DNA from: an uncultured Sphingomonadaceae bacterium
GTDB taxonomy: Bacteria; Pseudomonadota; Alphaproteobacteria; Sphingomonadales; Sphingomonadaceae
Direction: 5' to 3'
Length of the DNA stretch: 64,000 bases
Assembly (NCBI GenBank): GCA_947493325.1
Contig: CANLQI010000002.1
Span: 62,001 to 126,000, forward strand
The position numbers and the translations under genes were made by a program. The notes beneath the pieces are model-generated. The model ran no database searches, was not told where the DNA came from, and worked only from the letters and a program-made list of their open reading frames with translations. Shown in pieces: positions 1 to 10,148 of the stretch (its first letter is position 1; the number at the start of each line of letters is the position of its first letter).

Positions 1-23
1 AATATGTTCACGCTTGGGGAGCG

Positions 24-62
24 AAAAGCCCGGCAGATCCATCGAGGAACTGCCGGGCTTTT
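24..62. terminator. Bidirectional rho-independent terminator
   Basis: A 13-bp perfect stem (24-36 with 50-62, GC-rich core CCCGGCAG/CTGCCGGG) flanked by A and T runs on both sides. It can end transcription from a gene left of the window and also transcripts leaving spt from the right. Confidence 0.8.
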
Positions 63-104
63 TCTGTTTCGGAATTGTAGATTCTTGTACAAGGACAAAA
101 CGGA

Positions 105-272
105 ATGATTTGGCAAACTGTTGATGCGGGCAGTAACCATGCCAGGCTGACGGAAGATATGGCGATCCGTTTTGAAAAGGCATTCGGGCTGAAAGCCGAT
201 ATGCTGTGCCGGATAAGACAGCATATAAACTTGCAGGCGCACGGAGCCATGGGGTCGAGCCGATTGGTGTAG
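105..272 (+). pseudogene. Remnant of a HigA-type antitoxin gene
   Basis: A 55-codon frame from ATG 105 to TAG 270 contains the stretch RLTEDMAIRFEKAFGLKAD. It resembles the end of the helix-turn-helix and the following helix of HigA/VapI-type XRE antitoxins (family pattern: T-E-D-M-A-I-R-L-x-K-A-F-G). The N-terminal half of a normal ~95-residue HigA is missing and the C-terminus ends abnormally. No HigB toxin gene is next to it. I read it as a decayed fragment. No function is claimed. Confidence 0.5.
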
Positions 273-276
273 CGGC

Positions 277-1476
277 TTAAATAACCCCGATATCCTTGCC
301 GCTTTTCTCGAATATTTTCAGGATCTCGCCGACCTGTTCGCTGCTGTGTTCGGCGCAGAGTGAGCAGCGTAGCAGCGTGACGCCGTGCGGGGTTGCGGGG
401 GGGCGGGCGAGATTTACGTAGAGGCCGTTTTTGAGCAGTTCCTGCCACAGCAGTGCGCCCTGCATCATGTCTTCGACAATCACCGCGATAATGCCGCTCT
501 GCGCCTCGGGCGTGCCGAGCGTATAGCCCATATCGCGCAGGCCCTGATGCAGCCGCTTGCTGTTTTCCCACAGATGCGCGCGCTTGTTGCCGCTGTGCAT
601 CAGCTTGCGGATCGATGCGGCGGATGTCGCCACCACGGCAGGCGGCAGAGATGCGGTAAATACATAGGGGCGGCAGACGAGACGCATAATCTCAAATTTC
701 GGATGGTTGGAAACACAGAAACCGCCGACCGTGCCGACGCTTTTGCTGAATGTGCCGATGATGAAATCGACATCGTCGATCACGCCCTGTTCCTCGCACA
801 CGCCGCGGCCGTTTTCGCCGATAAAGCCCATCGAATGCGCCTCGTCGACCAACACCATCGCGCCATGTTTCTTGCAGATGGCGACCATTTCCTTCAGCGG
901 CGCGACATCGCCCAGCATCGAATAGACGCCTTCCAATACAACCAGCTTGCCAGCTTCTTGCGGAAGGCGTTTGAGCCGTTTTTCCAGCGCCTCGACATCA
1001 TTGTGGCGGAATGCGACAATCTGCGCATTGCCCATCGCGCAGCCGTCATAGATGCTGGCATGGCTGTCGATATCCAGGATGACATAATCATCCTTGCCTG
1101 CGAGCGTTGAAATCACGCCCAGATTGGCTTGGTATCCGGTTGAAAAAACCATGGCATGATCCATGTCGTAAAATTCTTTCAGCGCCTCTTCGCATTCCTT
1201 ATGCCCCTGATACGTGCCGTTCAGTACACGGCTGCCGGTGGTGCCTGCGCCAAAATTATCGAGTGCGTCATGTCCCGCGGCCAGCACATCGTCATCGAAC
1301 GTCATGCCCATATAGTTATAGGTGCCCAGCAGGATGGTTTCCCTGCCATTGCAGATCGCCAGCGTGGGGGACTTCACCTCCTCCATGACAAGCGCATAGG
1401 GATCGCGCACGCCGGTCGACAGCAGCGCCTCACGCTCATTGATAAGCGGGTCGAATTTGGAAAGGAGGTCGGTCAT
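277..1476 (-). CDS. spt: Serine palmitoyltransferase
   Basis: PLP enzyme of the alpha-oxoamine synthase family. It condenses L-serine with a palmitoyl thioester to give 3-ketodihydrosphingosine, the first step of sphingolipid synthesis, in the cytoplasm. The 399-residue product has the PLP lysine in GTFSKSVGTVGG (K245), the ring-stacking histidine in DSHAS (H139), D211 and H214 in DEAHS, and R358 and R370 near the C-terminus. All are displaced by 20 residues from the catalytic positions known for the 420-residue Sphingomonas paucimobilis enzyme. That pattern separates it from KBL and AONS relatives. ATG at 1476 is preceded by AAAGGAGG-like sequence. It lies 114 nt downstream of an acyl carrier protein gene on the same strand, and a palindromic repeat fills the gap between them. 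Confidence 0.93.
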   Translation of the reverse strand: MTDLLSKFDPLINEREALLSTGVRDPYALVMEEVKSPTLAICNGRETILLGTYNYMGMTFDDDVLAAGHDALDNFGAGTTGSRVLNGTYQGHKECEEALKEFYDMDHAMVFSTGYQANLGVISTLAGKDDYVILDIDSHASIYDGCAMGNAQIVAFRHNDVEALEKRLKRLPQEAGKLVVLEGVYSMLGDVAPLKEMVAICKKHGAMVLVDEAHSMGFIGENGRGVCEEQGVIDDVDFIIGTFSKSVGTVGGFCVSNHPKFEIMRLVCRPYVFTASLPPAVVATSAASIRKLMHSGNKRAHLWENSKRLHQGLRDMGYTLGTPEAQSGIIAVIVEDMMQGALLWQELLKNGLYVNLARPPATPHGVTLLRCSLCAEHSSEQVGEILKIFEKSGKDIGVI

Positions 1477-1493
1477 AATATACCCTTTGTTAC

Positions 1494-1584
1494 GTCACCC
1501 CCGCGAAAGCGTGAGTCTATCTCACAAATGTTGCATATATATTCCAAGATTGTGAGATAAATTCCCGGTCAAGCCGGGAATGAC
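1494..1584. repeat. Palindromic repeat, family R1, copy 1
   Basis: A 91-bp element with inverted CCCGCGAAAGCG and ATTCCCGGTCAAGCCGGGAAT hairpins and internal TCTATCTCACAA / TTGTGAGATAAATT arms. Two more copies stand at 17891 and 31782. This copy sits between the acp and spt genes, where an mRNA spanning both would carry it as paired hairpins. Confidence 0.8.
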
Positions 1585-1590
1585 ATTCGT

Positions 1591-1836
1591 CTACTGGTCC
1601 TGCAATTTCGCAACGGCATCCACCAGCTGGCCAATTGTTTCAATCTCGGCCTGCATATTCATGGTGATGATTATGTCGAATTCATCTTCGATGGCGGCAA
1701 CAAAGTCCATGACGGTCAGGCTGTCCCATTCCAGATCGCCCATAAAGGTGGCCTCATCCTTCAACTCCGCATCCTTCACATTAAAAGGTGCGATGAGTTC
1801 ATGGATTTTTGCCTTGGTGGCATCGTGGTTGCTCAT
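1591..1836 (-). CDS. Dedicated acyl carrier protein for sphingolipid synthesis
   Basis: An 81-residue acidic acyl carrier protein with the phosphopantetheine site WDSLT (S39). An ACP gene directly upstream of spt is the arrangement found in Caulobacter and sphingomonads, where a specialised ACP delivers the fatty acyl chain to serine palmitoyltransferase. The housekeeping acpP normally lies with fabD/fabG/fabF, none of which is near. The gene is probably co-transcribed with spt. The role as acyl donor here is inferred from position. Confidence 0.88.
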   Translation of the reverse strand: MSNHDATKAKIHELIAPFNVKDAELKDEATFMGDLEWDSLTVMDFVAAIEDEFDIIITMNMQAEIETIGQLVDAVAKLQDQ

Positions 1837-1922
1837 ATATTCAGTCCTATCGTTACTTCATGCCCGTTTAACAGCGGATTGCGGCGGTAATTGGGCGAAA
1901 CCGGCGCGCAAAACTTGCCCCT

Positions 1923-1940
1923 CTGTCACATATGTGACAG
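1923..1940. promoter_or_regulatory. Perfect 18-bp palindrome, candidate operator
   Basis: CTGTCACATATGTGACAG is a perfect inverted repeat in the divergent region between the acp-spt pair (minus strand) and the DUF5706 gene (plus strand). Each half is a CTGTCAC motif, which is also the half-site of Pho boxes, but here the halves are inverted and not direct. The binding protein is unknown. Confidence 0.45.
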
Positions 1941-2007
1941 GCTTATGCAAAAATATGGGTCGCGGCAAGGTGAAGCGCTGTTTCAGCGCCAAAAAGGGAG
2001 AAATCTT

Positions 2008-2562
2008 ATGCCTGCTGCAGAGAGTGACAGCCCTGAAAAATGGGACGAGACAAAAGAATGGCCGATGCAGTCGATCCAGCTGCTGCGCACGGTGCAGCAG
2101 CATCATGTGCAGCTTAGCATCATGGCGGATCAAAAAGCATCGATGCTGATCGGCGCCACTTTCGTGGTGTTTACGCTTGCGATAGCGCAAAGCGGCGGCG
2201 GCAATGCCTCCATGCCGATGCTGATATTGGCGATATCGTCTTTCCTGTCGGCGGGCCTGGCTGCACTGGCCGTGATGCCGTCGGCGGGACCCAAGGCGGG
2301 CGCACGGCCCAATCCGCTGTTTTTCGGTGTGTTCTCCGGCATGGATGAGGATGCGTTTACCGATGATGTGCTAGGCCAGATCAGCAGCACCGAAGGCACG
2401 TTTCGCGCGATGCTGCACGATATTTACCAGATGGGGTCCGTGCTCGCGGAAAAGAAATATTTCTATCTGGGCATCGCCTACCGCGTGTTTATCACCGGAT
2501 TGACGCTCACCTTTGCGGTCTATGTGGCGGAGCAGTTCTATGGACCGTTCCTGACGGCATAG
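2008..2562 (+). CDS. DUF5706 (Pycsar-effector-like) membrane protein
   Basis: A 184-residue protein. I start it at ATG 2008 because AAAGGGAG lies 7 nt upstream; a longer reading from 1891 has no support. It has a soluble N-terminus with QQHHVQLSIMADQKASMLIG, then hydrophobic segments at about residues 45-65 and 72-95, and a last one near 150-175. The D-x-K-A-S-x-L motif leading into the first membrane segment is typical of the DUF5706/PycTM family, whose members include the membrane effectors of Pycsar anti-phage systems. No nucleotide cyclase gene is adjacent, so a defence role is not supported. It faces the end of cerR with an 8-nt gap. Confidence 0.65.
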   Translation: MPAAESDSPEKWDETKEWPMQSIQLLRTVQQHHVQLSIMADQKASMLIGATFVVFTLAIAQSGGGNASMPMLILAISSFLSAGLAALAVMPSAGPKAGARPNPLFFGVFSGMDEDAFTDDVLGQISSTEGTFRAMLHDIYQMGSVLAEKKYFYLGIAYRVFITGLTLTFAVYVAEQFYGPFLTA

Positions 2563-2569
2563 CCGCTAC

Positions 2570-3480
2570 TTACAGCCAGCCCGATTTTTTGTACCAGAGC
2601 GCCGTCTGGCGCAGGCCGTCTGGCGTATCTATCTGCGGCTGCCAGATATTGCCGGGCGGACGTTTTGCGGGATCCACAGTCCAGTCATCATGGCACAGAT
2701 AGCTGACCCGGTCCGCAGTCAGTTTGGCATCGCCGCCACGTGCTGCCAGATCCGCTTTCGATGCGAGTTTCAGCATGGCGGGCGGCATCGAAAACGGCTT
2801 GATACTGCGGCCCAATGCCGTGCCGATGGCGCGTGCAAACTGCTTGTGTGTCCAGCCGCCTTCCACGCCGTCATCGGCTTCAAATATGTGCGAAGTCACG
2901 GTTTCATCGGAAGGCAGCAGGGCGACCAGCAGGCGGGCCAGGTCCGTGACGTGGATCAGCGAAAGGCGGCCTTCGGGCGGGAGCATCACAAATCCGCGCT
3001 GCGCCATTTTGAACAGGTCAAGCATTTCACCGTCACCCGGGCCATATACGGCGGGCGGGCGCATGATAGTCCAGTCCAGCCCGCTGGCCGCGACAACTTT
3101 TTCCGCCTTGGCCTTGGACCAGCCATAGTTGGACAGGTCCGGCTCGCGCGCCGCAAGTGACGATACATGCACAAACCGCTGTGTCCCCATGGCTTTGGCG
3201 GCATCGACCATCGCAAGCGTGCCAGCGACATTGCCATCCTCAAAACCCTTGCGGTCGGGCGCGTTGACGACGCCCGCGACATGGATGAGGGTGTCCGCAC
3301 CATCGCACAGCTGCTTCAGGCTATCACTGCCTGACAGGGATCCTTCGATCCACGTGACGCCATGCTGCGGTTTTTGCGGACGGCGGGTGAGGGCGCGCAC
3401 GGCCATGTTTTGCGCGCGCGCAATATCGATGACATGCCTGCCAACAAAGCCCGTTCCGCCGGTAAGTGCGATGGCCTGTT

Positions 3481-3484
<4 letters not shown>
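2570..3484 (-). CDS. cerR: NAD-dependent epimerase/reductase, probable ceramide reductase
   Basis: A 304-residue extended short-chain dehydrogenase: nucleotide-binding GGTGFVG (residues 9-15), catalytic Y120-x3-K124 in NYGWSKAK, and a substrate domain with VYGPGDGEMLDLF. In Caulobacter an epimerase-like enzyme of this kind beside spt and acp (CerR) reduces the 3-keto group in ceramide synthesis. The closeness of spt and acp supports the same role here. Its ATG overlaps the proB stop (ATGA), so it is translated as the last gene of an obgE-proB-cerR operon and not with spt. The alternative is a generic NAD-dependent epimerase. Confidence 0.72.
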
Positions 3485-5663
<2,179 letters not shown>

Positions 5664-5744
5664 TTAGGCGCGATAGGGCGCATTTGCCAGTTCTTTTGCA
5701 GCAATCCCGGTGCAGAACGGTATAATGTACGGCGCAGGTGACTC

Positions 5745-6938
5745 TTATTCAGAGGGTGTATTGCCCTCTGCGTTGTCATTGCCCGTATCGGATGCGCTGT
5801 TTTCACTTCCGGGAAGCGGCTGCACGGTCAGGTTCGGGTCATATTCGGGCAGCGGCGGCAGGGGCTTGGCCTGAGTAGCAGAGCCGCTTTCCGCCGGCTG
5901 TGCCGTTTCGGTTGCTGGAATGGGCTGCACCACCGCACCTGAATTGCCGGGCGCAGACACTGATGGCGTATATCCGTCAATCGGCGGCGTAGTTGCGGCA
6001 GGCTGCGTCGTTTGCGCCGCAGGAACTGCCTGAACGGTTGAACCCGGAAGCGGCTGCACAGTCGCATTAGGGTCAAATTGCGGTGTTTCAGACGGAATAT
6101 AGCCGGTATCCGGCTGCGTATTATTCACGCTGGATGGCGGCAGGGTCGTTGTCGTCACATCTCCGCTTCTGGGCACAGTGTTGCGGCTGTTGACCAATCC
6201 GCCTGCGCTGGCGGGCGACTGCGCCGTCACGGTACTGTTATAAGATGAGCCTGCACGGGTGAAGGAGCTAGCCTGCCGCTGCGGCGCATAAGTTGCATTC
6301 CATGCGGCAAGGTCGCGTTGATACTGCTCATAAGCGGAAAAGAAACGGTTAAATACACTCTCAATCTGCGTAAGGCCGGTATAGGCATAGGTGGTTACGC
6401 TGTCCTTGGGTGTCACGGTTAGCTGCCGGGCCACGGTCAGCGCAACATCACAAAATTCATTTTTGACCGGAGGCAGGGAGAAGAAGTTATAAACCCTGGT
6501 GCTGTGCGTATCGCGAACGCGGCGGTAATTGGACCCGTTTTCCTTGCGGAACTTGGATTCAATCGCCCGGTTTGCCTTACTGAGCGTTCTCTTATGTGTG
6601 CTCAGAAACGTGTTATAATCATTTGCGAGCTGATAATGTTTGGGTTGCACGCAGTTGAGAGCAGCCACATTTAGTGCAGAGCGCAGATGCCATAATGTCT
6701 CCAGCTCTCCGATACCGCTATTTACGGTAATCCTGCGGCCGTCGACACCCATGGGCGGAATGGCCATTCTTGTCGCCGCGTAAAGCGGGGGTGTCGGCAT
6801 AGGCGGTATAACCACGGGAGGCGGCGGAGGCGGAGCAACCACTACCGGCGGCGGAGCAGGCTTGGCACATGCTGCCAGTGCGGTCAAAACGCCCAATATG
6901 GCGAAACGAGACAAAATTTTGTGCGGCATCCTACCCAT
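5745..6938 (-). CDS. Proline-rich putative lipoprotein
   Basis: A protein of up to 397 residues with a lipoprotein signal: hydrophobic segment, lipobox LAAC (Cys about residue 24), then a run of prolines and valines (about 28-50). This suggests a lipid anchor and a wall-spanning linker. A globular part of about 170 residues follows, with two cysteines (LNCVQPK, NEFCDV). The C-terminal third is low in complexity and rich in P, T, Q and S, with near-repeats DPNATVQPLPGS and DPNLTVQPLPGS. No known domain was recognised. Two close ATGs (6938, 6929) are possible starts. It may share transcription with obgE, 90 nt downstream. Confidence 0.75.
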   Translation of the reverse strand: MGRMPHKILSRFAILGVLTALAACAKPAPPPVVVAPPPPPPVVIPPMPTPPLYAATRMAIPPMGVDGRRITVNSGIGELETLWHLRSALNVAALNCVQPKHYQLANDYNTFLSTHKRTLSKANRAIESKFRKENGSNYRRVRDTHSTRVYNFFSLPPVKNEFCDVALTVARQLTVTPKDSVTTYAYTGLTQIESVFNRFFSAYEQYQRDLAAWNATYAPQRQASSFTRAGSSYNSTVTAQSPASAGGLVNSRNTVPRSGDVTTTTLPPSSVNNTQPDTGYIPSETPQFDPNATVQPLPGSTVQAVPAAQTTQPAATTPPIDGYTPSVSAPGNSGAVVQPIPATETAQPAESGSATQAKPLPPLPEYDPNLTVQPLPGSENSASDTGNDNAEGNTPSE

Positions 6939-7116
6939 CCCTATTATCTGCAGGTTCTGTCCCGTTCTGTGGGTCAGTCCCGATTATCTATACATCATCC
7001 ATGCTGATAGCGCGATGAACGGGAAAGGCCAAATATGTTTGTCGAAAATTTGCATATATTTGCATATTATGTGCGAAAGGCGCGACAGACCGCAGTTTTA
7101 CATGGCATCCCGGCCA

Positions 7117-7147
7117 TAAAAAAGGCCCGGCAGTTTCCCGCCGGGCC
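7117..7147 (-). terminator. Terminator after the Bax-inhibitor-1 gene
   Basis: An 8-bp stem GGCCCGGC/GCCGGGCC with an 8-nt loop, followed on the minus strand by six or more T residues (the A run at 7117-7123). It lies 22 nt beyond the stop codon at 7170. Confidence 0.85.
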
Positions 7148-7169
7148 CGATTTTCATATCCAGATGCAA

Positions 7170-7916
7170 TTATTCGCTGCTGCCCAGAAAGCTGAGCAGG
7201 AACTGGAACATATTGATAAAGTCCAGATAGAGGCTAAGCGCGCCCATGATGATATATTTGCCCATCATGTCCGTGCCCGCCACATGGGCATACATGGATT
7301 TCAGCCGCTGTGTGTCATAGGCGGTAAGGCCCGCAAAGATAAGCACACCGATCGCGCTGATGACATAATGCATCGTGGGTGACTGTAGCCACCAGTTCGC
7401 AATCATCGCGACCAACAGGCCGATAACGCCCATGATCAGGAAGCTGCCCCAGCCGGAAAGGTCTTTCTTGGTGGTGTAACCCCACAGGCTAAGCCCCGCA
7501 AAAGCGGCGGATGTCGCAAAAAATGTCTGCGCAATCGAAGCACCAGTGTAGCGCAGGAAAATGGTCGACAGGCTAAGCCCCATCAGGACCGCAAAGCCCC
7601 AGAAAAGCGACTGCAGTGTGAAAGTCGACATTTTGTTCGCGCCAAAGCTCATCGCAAATACAATGGCGAGGGGAGACAGAATAATGACCCAGGGCAAAAA
7701 GCCGCCAGCACCAAATACCTGTGCAGCCATGCCCGAGCTGGCGAACAGCATTGCGACCACACCGGTCAGCAATATGCCGCTTGCCATGTAATTATAGATA
7801 GATAGCATGTACGAACGCAGGCCTGCGTCATAGGCCGCGCTGTCAATTGTGCCGGGGCCAGTACCAAAATCGGTACGCGGCGCATTTGTGGCACGGGGAT
7901 CTGGCCAATTTGCCAT
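7170..7916 (-). CDS. Bax inhibitor-1 / YccA family membrane protein
   Basis: A 248-residue protein with seven hydrophobic segments typical of the Bax inhibitor-1/TMBIM family, including GFAVLMGLSLSTIFL and the C-terminal ALSLYLDFINMFQFLL. Bacterial members are membrane channels or protease modulators linked to calcium or stress. The precise role is unknown. The start at ATG 7916 is chosen because GGAGA stands 9 nt upstream; an ATG 12 codons earlier (7952) lacks this. It is a single gene with its own terminator. Confidence 0.9.
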   Translation of the reverse strand: MANWPDPRATNAPRTDFGTGPGTIDSAAYDAGLRSYMLSIYNYMASGILLTGVVAMLFASSGMAAQVFGAGGFLPWVIILSPLAIVFAMSFGANKMSTFTLQSLFWGFAVLMGLSLSTIFLRYTGASIAQTFFATSAAFAGLSLWGYTTKKDLSGWGSFLIMGVIGLLVAMIANWWLQSPTMHYVISAIGVLIFAGLTAYDTQRLKSMYAHVAGTDMMGKYIIMGALSLYLDFINMFQFLLSFLGSSE

Positions 7917-8085
7917 AGTATTAAATCTCCTTTGCCCGGCAATATCCTTCAAAAAACTGAGGCCGGATACCTAATATATCGTTCTTTTGCGAATAATTTT
8001 CAAGTAAAACCGGCAGGAAAAAATTTAAAAGCAAATTCACCGGCTTTTCTTGATTTTACGGCTTTTTCGCGGCATGGCTCTCGGC

Positions 8086-8508
8086 ATGACTGATCCTACC
8101 CCCGTTCTCGAAAGCCTGATTGCCGGGTTGCCGGTGCTTTTGCTGCATTTGGGCAGCGCCACTGCCGTATGGGCGGCGGCGCTCCTGCTATATATCTGGA
8201 TTACGCCGCACCGCGAACTGGCGCTGATCCGCGCGGGTAACGAGGCGGCGGCCATTTCTTTTGGCGGCGCAGCCATAGGGTTGGCCGTCCCGCTCGCATT
8301 CTGCCTGCGTGCGTCGGTCAATGTCTGAGATGTCGTGATCTGGGGCAGTGTGATCCTGATTTTACAGCTTATCGCATTCCGGGTGCTTGATTTCATGCTG
8401 AAAGAGCTTCCCAAACGGATCGAGAATGACGAGCGCGCGGCAGCCATATTTCTGGCCATGACCAAATTCGCCATTGCCGCGCTTAACGCAGCGGCTGTTT
8501 CGGGATAA
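8086..8508 (+). pseudogene. DUF350 membrane protein gene interrupted by an in-frame TGA
   Basis: Reading from ATG 8086 gives MTDPTPVLESLIAGLPVLLL and two hydrophobic segments of the DUF350 family. An in-frame TGA at 8326-8328 follows. The same frame then continues without interruption as DVVIWGSVILILQLIAFRVL to TAA 8506. The second part is the normal C-terminal half of a DUF350 protein. The stop falls where a tryptophan (TGG) would be expected, so one base change explains it. It may be a real nonsense mutation, a sequencing error or a readthrough codon. The final TAA overlaps the ATG of the protease gene (TAATG). Confidence 0.75.
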
Positions 8509-9338
8509 TGCGCAAGGGCTGCCTGCCCCTGTTTCTGGGCCTGATACTCGTATTGATGTGGCTGGATACCGATGATCTGCCGGGGCCGGGTGTCGAGGTC
8601 GAACAATATGATCCGGGCGCATGGGGTGATGGTGCACGCAGTCCCCGTCGGCCGATGCCGCGCGGCGGTGAACGTTATATTATCGATGATCCTGGACCGA
8701 TGCAGGACAGTCAGGGCACGGCATTCTCGGTTGATCCCGACGGAATATGGCTGACCGCCGAACATGTCACGAGCGGCTGCGACCGTATCGGCGTGCTGCG
8801 CGGCGGGCGCGTGATGCTGGCGACCCGGGTGCTGGAAAGCCGCGAAAGCGATGCTGCCATTATCCGCGACGGTCCGGCCAGCAATGCGTCCTTCACGCTC
8901 AGCATGGCGCGGCCACGCAGCGGGGATATCGGCTATCATATGGGCTATCCGGGTGGTCAGCCGCTGATCGTGCAGTCACGCTTTATCGGCGCGGCGCAGG
9001 CGCAGCGCGGGCTTTCGGGGCGGCGGTTCGAACCGATTTATGCCTGGGCCGAAATTGCGCGCATTCCGCAAAACAACAATCCGCTGGGCGGGATCAGTGG
9101 CGGGCCGACTTTCAACCGTGCGGGGCAGGTTGTGGGGATTAACTCCGCCTCGACCGACCGGCGCGGACGCGTGTTGACCACCGATCCGCGGGCAATCCAG
9201 CGGCTGGTTGATGCGAGCGGCGATGTGGATGAACCCGGCCGTGCCAGCCCGATCGGCAATACGGGCGAGGCGACCGCGTTTTTCCAGCAATTTATCCGCC
9301 GCGGCCTGATCACACAGGTCTATTGCGATGTATATTGA
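8508..9338 (+). CDS. Trypsin-like serine protease
   Basis: A 276-residue protein with one N-terminal hydrophobic segment (residues 5-18) that acts as signal or anchor, so the enzyme should work in the periplasm. The catalytic triad of the chymotrypsin fold is visible: His in LTAEHV, Asp in ESDAAII, Ser in GGISGGPTF. There is no PDZ domain, so it is shorter than DegP. The start overlaps the stop of the DUF350 gene (TAATG), which suggests coupled translation of a membrane protein and a protease. The substrate is unknown. Confidence 0.85.
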   Translation: MRKGCLPLFLGLILVLMWLDTDDLPGPGVEVEQYDPGAWGDGARSPRRPMPRGGERYIIDDPGPMQDSQGTAFSVDPDGIWLTAEHVTSGCDRIGVLRGGRVMLATRVLESRESDAAIIRDGPASNASFTLSMARPRSGDIGYHMGYPGGQPLIVQSRFIGAAQAQRGLSGRRFEPIYAWAEIARIPQNNNPLGGISGGPTFNRAGQVVGINSASTDRRGRVLTTDPRAIQRLVDASGDVDEPGRASPIGNTGEATAFFQQFIRRGLITQVYCDVY

Positions 9339-9356
9339 TACCCGGGGAAAGGGCGT

Positions 9357-10076
9357 ATGAGCGAAGAATTGATAAGCGACGCCGTGCCATCGCGCACTGA
9401 GCCAAGGCAAAACCGCAGCCGCCGTCTGGCCGCCGAAGCCTTGGGCAGTTTCTTTCTGTTTGCCGCCGTCGTCGGTTCCGGCATCATGGCGGAAAATCTG
9501 GCGGGCGGAAACGTCGCCATTGCGCTGCTCGGCAATACATTGGCGACCGGGGCGATATTATTCGTGCTGATCACCATCCTGGCCCCGATTTCGGGCGCGC
9601 ATTTTAATCCGGCAGTCAGCATGGTGGCCTGGCTGCGCAAAGAACTCACCGCCAGCGATTTTATTTGTTACGTGCTGGCACAGCTTGCCGGCGGCATATT
9701 GGGTATTTTTGCGGCGCACCTGATGTTCGACCTCGACATTTTGCAATTTTCCACCAAGCCGCGCACCGGCATCGGCCAATGGACGGGCGAATTTGTCGCC
9801 ACATTCGGCCTGATCCTCACCATATTGGGCTGTGTGCGTTTCCGTAGCGACTGGGTCGCACCCGCGGTGGGGCTGTATATCACGGCGGGATATTGGTTCA
9901 CCAGCTCGACCAGCTTCGCCAACCCCGCCATCGCCATCGCGCGCAGTCTGTCAGACAGTTTTGCAGGCATCGCACCTGCCGATGTACCGATGTTTATCGC
10001 CGCCCAGCTTGCGGGCGCGCTATGCGCAGCCGCCACGGCCAAATGGCTGATCGACCCGGATACCGGGAACGGGTGA
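9357..10076 (+). CDS. MIP/aquaporin family channel
   Basis: A 239-residue membrane protein with six hydrophobic segments and the two pore motifs of the family, HFNPAVS and FANPAIAIARSLSD, about 115 residues apart. The segments between them are in the usual inverted-repeat order. An N-terminal extension of about 22 residues is polar. It could pass water, glycerol or small metalloids such as arsenite. The selectivity filter was not worked out, so I leave the substrate open. It lies 18 nt after the protease gene. Confidence 0.88.
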   Translation: MSEELISDAVPSRTEPRQNRSRRLAAEALGSFFLFAAVVGSGIMAENLAGGNVAIALLGNTLATGAILFVLITILAPISGAHFNPAVSMVAWLRKELTASDFICYVLAQLAGGILGIFAAHLMFDLDILQFSTKPRTGIGQWTGEFVATFGLILTILGCVRFRSDWVAPAVGLYITAGYWFTSSTSFANPAIAIARSLSDSFAGIAPADVPMFIAAQLAGALCAAATAKWLIDPDTGNG

Positions 10077-10148
10077 GTTTCATATAATTATCATGCTTGA
10101 TTTTGCGGCGGCTGTCGGCAAATAGGGCGTATATTTGGAGTAACAACA

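Noticed and set aside
2008-2562. A Pycsar defence system
   Set aside because: Only the effector-like membrane protein is present. No nucleotide cyclase is adjacent, so a defence system cannot be claimed.
8037-8939. 300-codon open frame on the minus strand across the DUF350/protease junction
   Set aside because: The plus strand has clear family motifs in both genes; this frame has low-complexity A/R/S sequence only.
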